From Pseudorhodobacter ferrugineus DSM 5888 (GTDB lineage: Bacteria; Pseudomonadota; Alphaproteobacteria; Rhodobacterales; Rhodobacteraceae): a stretch of DNA of 64,000 bases. The position numbers and the translations under genes are program-made. Numbering within the stretch: position 1 is the first letter of the stretch; every line of letters begins with the position of its first letter. Positions 34,304 to 42,614 of this stretch are shown one piece after another. A model generated the notes under the pieces. It did no database searches. It saw only the letters and a list, made by a program, of their open reading frames with translations, and had not been told where the DNA came from. The stretch is taken from positions 62,001 to 126,000 of the forward strand of contig NZ_ATVN01000002.1 of the NCBI RefSeq assembly GCF_000420745.1, in the 5' to 3' direction.

Positions 34304-35860
34304 ATGACCGAAGAAGCTGGACGGCGCCGCAGGGCGGGGGGGCGCGCGGGCAATAAGGTGCGGGCAGGGACGGCGGCTGTGGACCAGATGCCGTGGCGGG
34401 TGCCGATAAACCCTGACCGACCCGTAGAGCCGTTGGATGCCGATGGCGTGCAGGCGATTCACCGATCAGCCATGCGAATTTTGTCGGAAATCGGGATCGA
34501 GTTTCTGAACCCCGACGCCGTGGCCATTCTGCAAAAAGCGGGTTGTGTGGTGAACGGCGAAAACGTCCGGATGGACGAAGATTTTGTCATGGAAATGCTG
34601 GGCCACGCGCCCGAAACCTTTACCATCACCCCGCGCAATCCGGACCGTGAGCTGATTATCGGTGGCAAGCATATGGTGTTTGTCAACGTCTCCTCGCCCC
34701 CTAATGCCTGGGATATGGAGCGGGGCAAACGGTCGGGTGATTTTGAGACGTTCAAGGAATTCATGAAGCTGACGCAGTATTTCAACTGCATCCATATCGC
34801 GGGCGGCTATCCGGTAGAGCCGATTGATATTCACCCCGCCGTGCGGCACTTGGACTGTCTTTATGAGAAGCTGACGATCACCGATAAGGTGGTGCATGCC
34901 TATTCGCTTGGGGCCGAGCGGGTGGAAGATGTGATGGAGATGACGCGGCTGGCGGGGGGGCTGTCACAGGCGGAATTTGATGCCAAGCCGCGGATGTATA
35001 CCAACATCAACTCGGTCAGCCCATTAAAGCATGATTATCCGATGTTGGACGGGGCGATGCGGTTGGCGAAACGAGGGCAACCGGTGGTGGTGACGCCGTT
35101 CACGCTGGCGGGGGCAATGGCACCCGTTACGATGGCGGGGGCGGTGGCGTTGAGCATTGCCGAGGCTTTGGCTGCGATTGCTTTGCTTCAGTATATCAAT
35201 CCGGGCTGTCCCGTTGCGATTGGGACGTTTACCAGCAATGTGGATATGAAATCGGGCGCGCCGGCATTCGGGACGCCCGAATATATGCGGGCCACGCAGA
35301 TGACGGGACAGATGGCGCGGTTTTATAAGCTGCCGTTGCGGTCGTCTGGTGTGTGCGCCGCCAACGTGCCGGACGGTCAGGCGATGTGGGAAACATCGAA
35401 CAGCTTGTGGGCCGCCGTGCAATCGGGGACTAATATGGTCTATCACGCGGCGGGCTGGCTGGAGGGGGGGCTGATTGCATCCCCTGAAAAGTTCATCATG
35501 GATTGCGAAGTTCTTCAGATGATCCAGCGCTATTTTGAAGAGGCGACCTTTGCGACCACAGACGATGATCTTGCCTTTGAGGCGATCAAAGAGGTCGGCG
35601 CGGGGGGGCATTATTTTGGCTGCCAGCATACCCAAGATCGCTATCAGAACGCCTTTTATGCCCCGATGGTTTCGGATTGGCGCAATTATGAGGCTTGGGA
35701 ACAGGATGGCGCGGTTTGGACCCATGAGAGGGCACACGGGATTTTCAAGCAGATCATGGCCGAGTTTGAGCCGCCTGAAATGAACGGGGATCACCGTGAG
35801 GATTTGGCCCGATTTGTGGCCAAGAGAAAACAAGAAGGTGGGGCACCGACTGATTTTTGA
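34304..35860 (+). CDS. Trimethylamine methyltransferase (MttB) family protein without pyrrolysine
   Basis: A 518-residue TIM-barrel methyltransferase of the MttB superfamily (NPDAVAILQKAGC, SSPPNAWDMERGKRSGDF, FGCQHTQDRYQNAFY near the C-terminus). There is no in-frame TAG, so it lacks the pyrrolysine of archaeal MttB and belongs with MtgB-like proteins that demethylate glycine betaine or other quaternary amines onto a corrinoid protein. No corrinoid-protein gene or methyltransferase 2 partner lies within the window. ATG 34304 (MTEEAGRRRR) is taken as the start; the open frame extends 33 codons upstream. Confidence 0.87.
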   Translation: MTEEAGRRRRAGGRAGNKVRAGTAAVDQMPWRVPINPDRPVEPLDADGVQAIHRSAMRILSEIGIEFLNPDAVAILQKAGCVVNGENVRMDEDFVMEMLGHAPETFTITPRNPDRELIIGGKHMVFVNVSSPPNAWDMERGKRSGDFETFKEFMKLTQYFNCIHIAGGYPVEPIDIHPAVRHLDCLYEKLTITDKVVHAYSLGAERVEDVMEMTRLAGGLSQAEFDAKPRMYTNINSVSPLKHDYPMLDGAMRLAKRGQPVVVTPFTLAGAMAPVTMAGAVALSIAEALAAIALLQYINPGCPVAIGTFTSNVDMKSGAPAFGTPEYMRATQMTGQMARFYKLPLRSSGVCAANVPDGQAMWETSNSLWAAVQSGTNMVYHAAGWLEGGLIASPEKFIMDCEVLQMIQRYFEEATFATTDDDLAFEAIKEVGAGGHYFGCQHTQDRYQNAFYAPMVSDWRNYEAWEQDGAVWTHERAHGIFKQIMAEFEPPEMNGDHREDLARFVAKRKQEGGAPTDF

Positions 35861-35970
35861 GGCGGGTTTTGGGATTTGACCGCGCGCGGACAAACCTGTA
35901 ACGATTTGAAATATATGGATAACAGGTTTTTTGTTAACCTTATATTAACCTGCGAACGCAAGTTGATTTC

Positions 35971-35991
35971 GGGGCGCTGCCACAGCGCCCC
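35971..35991. terminator. GC-rich hairpin between convergent genes
   Basis: GGGGCGCTG, loop CCA, CAGCGCCCC: a perfect nine-base stem 110 bases after the MttB-family gene and 59 bases from the end of the opposing PhnD-like gene. No T-run follows on either strand, so it is only a possible terminator. Confidence 0.5.
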
Positions 35992-36049
35992 GCCCTATTC
36001 CACTTCGTGCAGCACAGGGCCGCGTTACGCCCGAAGGGGCAGAGCCTGA

Positions 36050-36790
36050 TCAATCTGGATTGCTATACTTAAGGTAATCTGCCTTTGGGATTTTCACGAT
36101 ACCTGTGATCCCAAGCAGCGCCTTGTCTTGATCCTCCAACGCGGCAATCGCCGCGCGGACCGCGTTAAAGACGAGATCCGCGTTGTTGCCCGACGCGGTG
36201 ATGAGCGGCAATCCCGGCGTTGGTGTGGTCCAATCCAGCACCCGCAATCCCGTGGCAAAAGGTTCAAACTTTTCGATATTGCGCCATGTGACGGCATCAA
36301 TTGACGCGATGTCGGCCTGACCTGTTGCAACTGCGCGCGCCGATCCGACATGCTGATGGGTCTGAAAACGGTTTTCAAACCAAATGCCTTGGGGTTTTAG
36401 ATGGTAAAACGGCGCCGCATAGCCCGATTGCGAAAAGGTTTGATTATAGGCAAAGACCGCATCCTTGAACGCCGCTATTTGCGTTCGGGGATCATCGGCG
36501 CGCACGATGATCGCGCTGCGGTAATACCCCGCCGGACAATCCGCCAAGCCGTAATCGGGGGTGCCGACAAGCTGCACCTTGTGATGAAGCCATGTGCGGT
36601 ACGGCATGCCGCAGGTCTGGCTTAGGACCAGATCGGGATGGTTCCAGACAAAGAATTCTTCAGCGGTTTGTGACAGGGTTTCGGGGTTGTTCATGCCTGC
36701 GGCCGTCAGGTTTTGACTGATCAGCGCCCAATACCGATCATGGGCATCCGCCAGTTGCGGCCGTTCATACATCATCAGATTGGCAATCAT
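36050..36790 (-). CDS. PhnD-like substrate-binding-fold protein, no signal peptide
   Basis: A 246-residue protein of the phosphate/phosphite/phosphonate (PhnD-like) periplasmic-binding fold: MIANLMMYERPQLADAHDRY at the N-terminus, LVGTPDYGLADCPAGYYRSA, and TGQADIASIDAVTWRNIEKF in the second lobe. No signal peptide or lipobox precedes the domain and no ABC permease or ATPase is adjacent, so it may be cytosolic or act outside transport. ATG 36790 has a GGAACCCCC leader. It follows the GH25 gene with a 32-base gap. Confidence 0.8.
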   Translation of the reverse strand: MIANLMMYERPQLADAHDRYWALISQNLTAAGMNNPETLSQTAEEFFVWNHPDLVLSQTCGMPYRTWLHHKVQLVGTPDYGLADCPAGYYRSAIIVRADDPRTQIAAFKDAVFAYNQTFSQSGYAAPFYHLKPQGIWFENRFQTHQHVGSARAVATGQADIASIDAVTWRNIEKFEPFATGLRVLDWTTPTPGLPLITASGNNADLVFNAVRAAIAALEDQDKALLGITGIVKIPKADYLKYSNPD

Positions 36791-36822
36791 CGAAGGGGGT
36801 TCCTTTCCAGAACAACGGCTGG

Positions 36823-37620
36823 TTAGCGCGCGCGGGCGTTCAGCCAGTTTTGCCAATCGCCACGAGAGCCGGAGAAGGTGTTCAGGTCAACCTTGCCTTT
36901 GATGCCGGGCACCAGCCCTGTGCCGCTGTATTGCCAGAACCGCCATGATTGGCCGGGGTAAACCTTGGACGGGTGGCCCGCGACCGAACGGAGCCAGAAG
37001 TCATAGCCCGACAGGCGGCCCATCTGGTTGTCGGTAAAAAAATCGACGGTGGTATAGATGATCGGGCGTTGGCCGTAGTGGCGTTCAAGTGCGTCCATGA
37101 AGATGCGGGCCTCTCGCCGGACATGGGCGGCATCGGGGCGGGTTGTGCAGGTGGGGGAATGGGCGTTCCATTCCATGTCCAGCACGGGGGGCAGCGCGTT
37201 TTTGCTGCGGGGAACGTGGCGGATGTACCAGCGCGCCTGTTCGATTGCAGGGCGGCAGAAGTAGAAGAAATGGTACGCTCCGCGCGGGATGCCAGCGGGG
37301 CCTGCGCCGTTCCAATAGGTGTCAAAGGCGGGGTCGATAATGTCGCCGCCTTCGGTCGCTTTGAAGAAGGCGAAAGAAACGCCGTTGGCGCGGGCGGTTT
37401 GCCAATCAATATCGCCCTGCCAGCGCGAGGCGTCGATGCCGTGAACAGGATAGGTTTGAGGGGCGCGGCCGTCCCAATCATGCGGGTCGGCATCCCCGAA
37501 TTGGGGGTGGTTTACGGTGGCAGAGGCATGGTGGCCCGCGCGTTCACGCTTGCGGTCTTGGCCACCGCCGCAGCCTGCGACAACCAGCGCCGCCATCAAT
37601 AGACCTGCCCAAATTCGCAC
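36823..37620 (-). CDS. Lipoprotein GH25 lysozyme
   Basis: A 265-residue muramidase-like glycosyl hydrolase of family GH25. A leader with lipobox VVAGC (about residues 13-17) anchors it to a membrane. The catalytic domain starts YPVHGIDASRWQGDIDW, with Asp on the first strand, and the acid pair DMEW is at about residue 147; the WQYSGTGLVPG segment near the C-terminus is typical. It should cleave peptidoglycan in the periplasm, perhaps for wall remodelling. It starts at GTG 37620. Confidence 0.88.
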   Translation of the reverse strand: MRIWAGLLMAALVVAGCGGGQDRKRERAGHHASATVNHPQFGDADPHDWDGRAPQTYPVHGIDASRWQGDIDWQTARANGVSFAFFKATEGGDIIDPAFDTYWNGAGPAGIPRGAYHFFYFCRPAIEQARWYIRHVPRSKNALPPVLDMEWNAHSPTCTTRPDAAHVRREARIFMDALERHYGQRPIIYTTVDFFTDNQMGRLSGYDFWLRSVAGHPSKVYPGQSWRFWQYSGTGLVPGIKGKVDLNTFSGSRGDWQNWLNARAR

Positions 37621-37637
37621 GTAACCAACCCCTAAAA

Positions 37638-37666
37638 GCCCCGGCGGCCAATGTGGCAGCCGGGGC
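37638..37666 (-). terminator. Rho-independent terminator after the EF-hand gene
   Basis: On the minus strand: GCCCCGGC, a 13-base loop, GCCGGGGC, then TTTTA. It lies between the minus-strand EF-hand gene (stop 37759) and the GH25 gene, oriented to stop transcription from the former. Confidence 0.7.
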
Positions 37667-37718
37667 GGGTTTTGTCACCAGCCAATCGGGGTGTGAGTGC
37701 CTTGGTGGGTGGATTTCA

Positions 37719-37779
37719 CCGAAATCGGCTGTTTTACATTTTGCCGAAACCGACTGTTTTACATTTTGCCGAAATCGGC
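37719..37779. repeat. 25-base tandem repeat spanning the EF-hand gene 3' end
   Basis: Two consecutive 25-base units (37719-37743 and 37744-37768) and a partial third (from 37769), each with CCGAAATCGG or CCGAAACCGA, then CTGTTTTACATTTTG. The third copy is the last codons of the EF-hand gene, and its TAA stop is repeated in each unit. The gene tail was therefore tandemly duplicated downstream of its own stop. Confidence 0.85.
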
Positions 37780-38202
37780 GGGGGTCATGCGCCCGTCGCC
37801 ATCGCGGTCAATCTGGGTGAACACGGTTTTGGTGGCGGCGACAAATTCGTCCAGCGTCACCGTGCCATCGCTGTTAGCGTCATTATAGGTTTGGGTCATC
37901 GAGTCGTGGATGAACTTGCCGGGGCCGTGGCCCATGCCCGCGGCGGGGCCCTTTTCGCCTGTCTCGGCGGCCAGATGTTCGGCAATGGCCGCCCAATCGG
38001 TCGCATCAAGCACGCCATCTTCGGCCTTGTCGAACATGACAAACACTTCCGTGCGCTTTTCTTCGGCCTCGGCAAGGGTCACTTCGCCATTGCCGTCCAT
38101 ATCCCATTGTTCAATGAAATAGGCCCCTGGGGTGCCTTGTTGGGCAAGGGCAAGGCCCGCAGTCAAGGTGATGGCAGTGGTCAGAAGGAACAGGGTTTTC
38201 AT
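37759..38202 (-). CDS. Secreted EF-hand protein
   Basis: A 147-residue protein with a signal peptide (MKTLFLLTTAITLTAGLALA, cut before QQG). EF-hand loops: DMDGNGEVTLAE, a degenerate DKAEDGVLDATD, DANSDGTVTLDE and DRDGDGRMTPAD, the last ending in the C-terminal FGKM. It probably binds calcium in the periplasm. It is a second, shorter EF-hand protein besides the one at 29512. The 3' end is embedded in a tandem repeat. Confidence 0.85.
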   Translation of the reverse strand: MKTLFLLTTAITLTAGLALAQQGTPGAYFIEQWDMDGNGEVTLAEAEEKRTEVFVMFDKAEDGVLDATDWAAIAEHLAAETGEKGPAAGMGHGPGKFIHDSMTQTYNDANSDGTVTLDEFVAATKTVFTQIDRDGDGRMTPADFGKM

Positions 38203-38278
38203 TGCGATATCCTATATATTTGAATTGATGCATGTGTATAACGGCTTGCCGCCGTGGTTCCGTCGCAAGGTTGCGCAT

Positions 38279-38617
38279 TTATTCTGCGGTTAGATCATCC
38301 CACGCGGCCAGCGCCTTGGCGGCATACATAAGCGACGGGCCGCCGCCCATTTGCACGGCCATGCCCAACACATCGCCCAATTCGGCGCGGGTGCCGCCTG
38401 CTTTGGCCAAGGCTTCGACGTGAAAGCCGATGCAGGCCTCGCAGCGATCGGCGATGGCGATGCCGAGGGCTATGAATTCAAGGGTTTTTACGTCAAGAAC
38501 CTGTGCCTCTTTGGCGGCTTTGGACAGCGCGCCAAAGCCTTTTGCCACCTCGGGGATGGTGCGATTCATCACGCGCAGCTGGTCGCGCATATCGGCGTTT
38601 TTGGTTTTCCAATCCAT
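38279..38617 (-). CDS. AhpD / carboxymuconolactone-decarboxylase-like protein
   Basis: A 112-residue all-helical protein of the CMD/AhpD fold. The CxxC redox pair is in DRCEACIGFHVEALAKAG (about residues 60-63), followed by the conserved His and GGGPSLMYAAKALAAW. Members act as peroxidase-system reductants or decarboxylases; the CxxC-x3-H pattern favours alkylhydroperoxidase-like chemistry. There is no ahpC nearby. A GGAG-type site precedes ATG 38617. Confidence 0.87.
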   Translation of the reverse strand: MDWKTKNADMRDQLRVMNRTIPEVAKGFGALSKAAKEAQVLDVKTLEFIALGIAIADRCEACIGFHVEALAKAGGTRAELGDVLGMAVQMGGGPSLMYAAKALAAWDDLTAE

Positions 38618-38684
38618 CGGGGTCTCCTGTCCTTACTGTTTGGGCAGGGGTCGCATGGCGCGGCGGGGCGTGCCTTGATTTGCA

Positions 38685-39287
38685 TCAAGGTTTTTGGGCC
38701 ACCAGCAGCAGATTATTGGCGGGCATAGCTTCGGTCTGGCAGGTCAGGCCGTTGGCGGTCAGTTGCGTGGTGACCCAATGCAGGTCTTTATAGCCAACGC
38801 TTGGGTCGCGTGCGCGCAGGTCGGCGTCAAACTGCGCGTCGCCAGCGCTGGTCGTGCGGTCATCGCGCAGGAAGGGGCCATAAACCAACAGCGTGCCCCT
38901 TGTGGCCAAGGCTTGCAGGCTTTCGCGCAGGATGGTTTGCGCGGCGGGGGCGGACACAAGATGCAAGACATTGACCATCAAGATCAGCGACAAGTCTGTG
39001 TGGATTTTCGACCAGCCCTGTTGGGCCGCGTTAAGGACCACCGGCGGCAACAGGTTCGGCGCAGGGGCAAACTGCGCCCAAGCGGTGATCGAGGGCAGGT
39101 TTTCAGGGTCAAGATCCGAGGCCTGCCATGTCAACCCCGGATGGGCGGCGGCGAAATGCACAATTTGCTGGCCGCTGCCGCTGGCGATTTCCAAGGCGCG
39201 GCCCGTGGTGGGGGCGTGGCGGCCAAGGGCATGCATGATAGGGGCAAGGTTACGCTCGGCTGCGGGGGCGGTGCGGCGATTGGTCAT
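38685..39287 (-). CDS. DUF938 family SAM-dependent methyltransferase
   Basis: A 200-residue protein with a class I methyltransferase fold: SAM-binding loop ALEIASGSGQQIVHFA (about residue 31), acidic loop ASDLDPENL, and MVNVLHLVS. The N-terminal PAAERNLAPIMHALG and YGPFLRDDRTTSAGDAQFD match DUF938. The substrate is unknown. It overlaps the oxidase gene by ATGA and is therefore coupled to it. Confidence 0.86.
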   Translation of the reverse strand: MTNRRTAPAAERNLAPIMHALGRHAPTTGRALEIASGSGQQIVHFAAAHPGLTWQASDLDPENLPSITAWAQFAPAPNLLPPVVLNAAQQGWSKIHTDLSLILMVNVLHLVSAPAAQTILRESLQALATRGTLLVYGPFLRDDRTTSAGDAQFDADLRARDPSVGYKDLHWVTTQLTANGLTCQTEAMPANNLLLVAQKP

Positions 39288-40366
39288 GCAAAGCGGTTGG
39301 GCGATAGGGTCGCGATAACATCGGGGTCCATCGCGCTGGCTGTGCCGGTCAGCAGATCAGCCGCCAATTGCGATGCGGCAGGCGCGGATTGAAAGCCGTA
39401 GCCGCCTTGACCCGCCAGCCAGAAAAAGCCGGGGCTGTGGCGGTCAAAACCTATTACGGGAACACGGTCAGGCGAAAAGGTGCGCAGACCGGCCCAGTTC
39501 GCCAGCATCCGTGTGACGGGTTCTGTGACCATTTCCTCGTACCGCGCCAGGCCTTCGGCCAAGACCATATCATCGGCAAAGGCGTCATGCGGGGTGGTCA
39601 GATGCTCTTCGGCGGGCGAGACGATCAGCGCGCCTGCATCAGGTTTGGAATACCATGTTTCACCCGCGCCAAAAATCATCGGCCAGCGGCTGATATCAAG
39701 GCCGCCAGGGGCGGGGATGCGCGCCATCGATCGGCGCAACGGCGTGAACCCCAACGGAGCCACGCCTGCCATGCCCGCCACCATATCGGCCCAAGCGCCG
39801 GATGCGTTGACCAAAATTCGCGCCGAAAAATCACCTTGCGCCGTGGTCACGCGCCAACCGGCGCCGTCACGCGCAATCGCGGTGACGGGGGCCTTGGTCA
39901 GAATCTCGGCCCCTTGCGCGCGGGCTTGGCGGGCAAAGCCTTGCAGCAACAAATCGGTGTCAATGTCCCAAGCGTGATCGGCCAGCGCCACATGGGCCAC
40001 CGTGTCAGGGTTCAGGATCGGCACAATCGCGCGCGCGGCATCCAGTGAAATGGGCACAAGGTCCATATCTGTCGCATCGGCTTCAAACTGCGCCGCCTCA
40101 TGCGCTTGGCCGACAATCATCATGCCGCGCGGGCTTAGCACATCCTTTGCACTCCGAAAGTAATCGCCCGATGCCATCGATAGTGCGACCACAGGCCCCA
40201 AACCATAACGCGGCTCGTATAGGGCAGCGGATCGACCCGACGCGTGATGCGCTAATGCATCCTCGGCCTCGAGTACCAAAACCTTTCCCGCATGCGACAG
40301 GCGTGCCGCACAGGAAATTCCTGCGATCCCGCCGCCGATGATCAAAAAGTCGTAGTCCATAGTCAT
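39284..40366 (-). CDS. FAD-dependent amine/amino-acid oxidase (DAO family)
   Basis: A 360-residue flavoprotein with an N-terminal dinucleotide fold (FLIIGGGIAGISCAARLS and an acidic residue in VLVLEAED). The DAO-type layout continues with HHASGRSAALYEPRYG and ends GQGGYGFQSAPAASQLAADL. It is related to glycine/sarcosine/D-amino-acid oxidases and dehydrogenases such as DadA or SoxB; the substrate is not determined. It is the first gene of a pair with DUF938. A TTG/ATG choice is not needed; ATG 40366 fits, with an ATG two codons later. Confidence 0.86.
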   Translation of the reverse strand: MTMDYDFLIIGGGIAGISCAARLSHAGKVLVLEAEDALAHHASGRSAALYEPRYGLGPVVALSMASGDYFRSAKDVLSPRGMMIVGQAHEAAQFEADATDMDLVPISLDAARAIVPILNPDTVAHVALADHAWDIDTDLLLQGFARQARAQGAEILTKAPVTAIARDGAGWRVTTAQGDFSARILVNASGAWADMVAGMAGVAPLGFTPLRRSMARIPAPGGLDISRWPMIFGAGETWYSKPDAGALIVSPAEEHLTTPHDAFADDMVLAEGLARYEEMVTEPVTRMLANWAGLRTFSPDRVPVIGFDRHSPGFFWLAGQGGYGFQSAPAASQLAADLLTGTASAMDPDVIATLSPNRFA

Positions 40367-40425
40367 CCCTATTCAAACGCTGTTTCACAAATGACAAAGC
40401 CGAAACACATGTCGCCATGCTGTCC

Positions 40426-40482
40426 GGCTTTCTTTTCGGCAAAAATATCCTCGGGGGGTCCGGGGGGCAGACAGCCCCCCGG
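40426..40482 (-). repeat. Interspersed box-plus-hairpin element, intergenic full copy
   Basis: A 57-base element: on the plus strand TTTCTTTTCGGC then AAAAATATCCTC (box), GGGGGG, and a GC hairpin GGGGGGC-AGACA-GCCCCCC. It lies 26 bases after the stop of the BMP-family gene. It matches the copy inside xdhA at 54 of 57 positions by hand alignment. Confidence 0.85.
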
Positions 40483-40507
40483 TTCTTTGTCACAGACCAG
40501 CGCAAGT

Positions 40508-41599
40508 TTACTGCGGAATGTCGCCAACAATGCCTTCGACATAAAAGTTCATGCCCAGCAAATCGCCGTCAGGTGCCGTCACGCCATCCGCCAACCAAGC
40601 CGAGCCGTCTTGCTTGTTGATCGGGCCGGTGAAGGGGTGATAGGTGCCAGCGCCAATCGCGTCACGCAGCGCTTCAGCTTCGGCCTTTACGTCGGCAGGA
40701 ACGGCATCGGTGATCTCGCCGATTTCCACTTCGCCTGCGCTGATACCTTCCCAGCTGTCAACCTGGGCATAGCTGCCGTCCAGCAAGGCACCGATACGTT
40801 TTACATAGTAAGGTGCCCAGTTGTCGATGATCGACGACACGCGCGGGCTTGGCTTGTACGCCGCCATATCGGACGCTTGGCCAAAGCCGATCACGCCGGG
40901 GGTTTTGGCGGCTTCGGCCAAAGGTGCGGTGGAATCTGTGTGCTGCACGATCACATCCACGCCTTGTTCGATGAGCGCTTTGGCAGCATCGGCCTCTTTC
41001 GCGGGGTCAAACCATGTATAGGCCCAAACAACGGAAAGCGTCGCATCGGGGTTGACCTTTTTGGCATGCAGGAAGGTCGAGTTGATGCCACGGATCACTT
41101 CCGGAATTGGGAAGGACGCAATGTAGCCGATCTTGTTCGACTTGGTCATGCGACCCGCGATTGTGCCAATCACAGCGCGGCCTTCATAGAAGCGTGCGCC
41201 ATAGGTCGACACGTTGTCGCTGTCACGCTTGTAACCCGTTGCATGTTCGAATTTGATATCGGGGAACTTGGCGGCAACCGCATTCGTTGCATCCATATAG
41301 CCGAAGGATGTTGTGAAAATGATATTACAGCCCGACAGCGCCATCTGAGTCAGAACGCGCTCGGCATCCGCCCCTTCTGGTACGTTTTCCTGGTAAGTGG
41401 TGGCATCGACCTTGTCGCCGAACGCCTCAATCACAGCCAGACGACCCTGATCGTGCTGATAGGTCCAGCCGCCATCGCCGACGGGGCCAACATAGACAAA
41501 ACAGGCTTTCACCTTGTCCATGCCTGCGGCGTTTACGGTGCCGCCAAAGACAAGGCCAAGGCCCAGTGCGGCAGTAGCCATCAAAGTTCTGCGGTTCAT
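40508..41599 (-). CDS. BMP-family ABC transporter substrate-binding protein (purine/nucleoside)
   Basis: A 363-residue periplasmic binding protein with a signal peptide (MNRRTLMATAALGLGLVFGG, cut near VNAAG). The Bmp/PnrA fold is shown by KVKACFVYVGPVGDGGWTY, the DxG-type segment NIIFTTSFGYMDATNAVAAK, and GVDVIVQHTDSTAPLAEA. Family members bind purine nucleosides or bases. It belongs with the two permeases and the ATPase upstream; the purine-oxidising xdh genes are in the same strand run, supporting purine uptake. Confidence 0.9.
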   Translation of the reverse strand: MNRRTLMATAALGLGLVFGGTVNAAGMDKVKACFVYVGPVGDGGWTYQHDQGRLAVIEAFGDKVDATTYQENVPEGADAERVLTQMALSGCNIIFTTSFGYMDATNAVAAKFPDIKFEHATGYKRDSDNVSTYGARFYEGRAVIGTIAGRMTKSNKIGYIASFPIPEVIRGINSTFLHAKKVNPDATLSVVWAYTWFDPAKEADAAKALIEQGVDVIVQHTDSTAPLAEAAKTPGVIGFGQASDMAAYKPSPRVSSIIDNWAPYYVKRIGALLDGSYAQVDSWEGISAGEVEIGEITDAVPADVKAEAEALRDAIGAGTYHPFTGPINKQDGSAWLADGVTAPDGDLLGMNFYVEGIVGDIPQ

Positions 41600-41681
41600 T
41601 ATCGTCTCCCTGTTAGATGGGCCATTTTTGGCCCGGTTAGGTTTGGCCCCTCGTCACCGAGAAGCATGGAATAATCCCTCC

Positions 41682-42614
41682 CTAGCGGGAGGCGTGGAAA
41701 TTCTGGCCCAAGGCGGCGGGCGCGTTCATCGAGGCACGGCCTTTGCCGGACGACATGATCACAAGCACGATGATGGTTATCACATAAGGCGACATCGACA
41801 AGTACTCGACCGGAATCCGCGCCCCCGCCGCTTGAAGATTAAGCTGCAACACCGAGATTCCGCCAAAAAGATAGGCGCCGATCAGCACGCGCCACGGTTT
41901 CCAGCTGGCAAAGACCACAATTGCCAGCGCAATCCAGCCCGCGCCTGCGGTGATTCCATCGGTCCATTGCGGCACCCGCACAAGGGAAAGGTAGGCCCCG
42001 CCCAATCCCGCCATTGCACCCCCGAACAGAATGGCGAGGATGCGGATGCGTGTGACCTTATAGCCCAGCGCATGGGCCGCATCGTGGCTTTCGCCAACCG
42101 CGCGCAAAACCAAACCCATGCGGCTGAACTTCAGCACGGCCCAAACAGCGGCGATGATGATGATCGACAGGTACACCATCGGGTCATGGTTGAACAAAAT
42201 CCGGCCGAGCACAGGGAGATCGGCCAAGGGGCCAAAGGGGACTTGGCTGGTCAGCGGCGGTTTTATCCCGACATAGCCTTGACCCATCAGGCTGGACAGC
42301 CCCAACCCGAAAAGCGTGAGTGCAAGGCCGGTTGCCACCTGGTTGGCCTGTAACACTTGGGTCAGAACGGCAAAGACCAAGGAAAGGCCTGCGGCGCCCA
42401 CGGCCCCACCAACAAAGCCCAAAAACGGGCTGCCGGTTTGCACAGCCGTGATGAAACCGCAAATCGCGCCCATTATCATCATCCCCTCGACCCCGAGGTT
42501 CAGGACACCGGCCTTTTCCACCACCAATTCGCCAATAGCGGCCAGCATGATCGGAACCGATGCCACCATAAGGGACGCCACCAGAACCGCCGGATTGATA
42601 CCACCAAAATCCAT
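41682..42614 (-). CDS. ABC transporter permease, nucleoside/purine (YufQ type)
   Basis: A 310-residue integral-membrane permease with about nine helices. It carries the BPD_transp_2 pattern (GELVVEKAGVLNLGVEGMMI, ATGLALTLFGLGLSSLMG, RAVGESHDAAHALG). This is the second membrane subunit of a BMP-type importer. It starts at ATG 42614, overlapping the upstream permease stop (TGATG); a GTG one codon earlier is less likely. Confidence 0.9.
   Translation of the reverse strand: MDFGGINPAVLVASLMVASVPIMLAAIGELVVEKAGVLNLGVEGMMIMGAICGFITAVQTGSPFLGFVGGAVGAAGLSLVFAVLTQVLQANQVATGLALTLFGLGLSSLMGQGYVGIKPPLTSQVPFGPLADLPVLGRILFNHDPMVYLSIIIIAAVWAVLKFSRMGLVLRAVGESHDAAHALGYKVTRIRILAILFGGAMAGLGGAYLSLVRVPQWTDGITAGAGWIALAIVVFASWKPWRVLIGAYLFGGISVLQLNLQAAGARIPVEYLSMSPYVITIIVLVIMSSGKGRASMNAPAALGQNFHASR

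Noticed and set aside
34304-35860. Pyrrolysine-containing MttB
   Set aside because: There is no in-frame TAG codon and no pyl gene in the window.
37719-37779. CRISPR-like short repeats
   Set aside because: Units are directly tandem without spacers and copy the gene 3' end; no cas genes are present.
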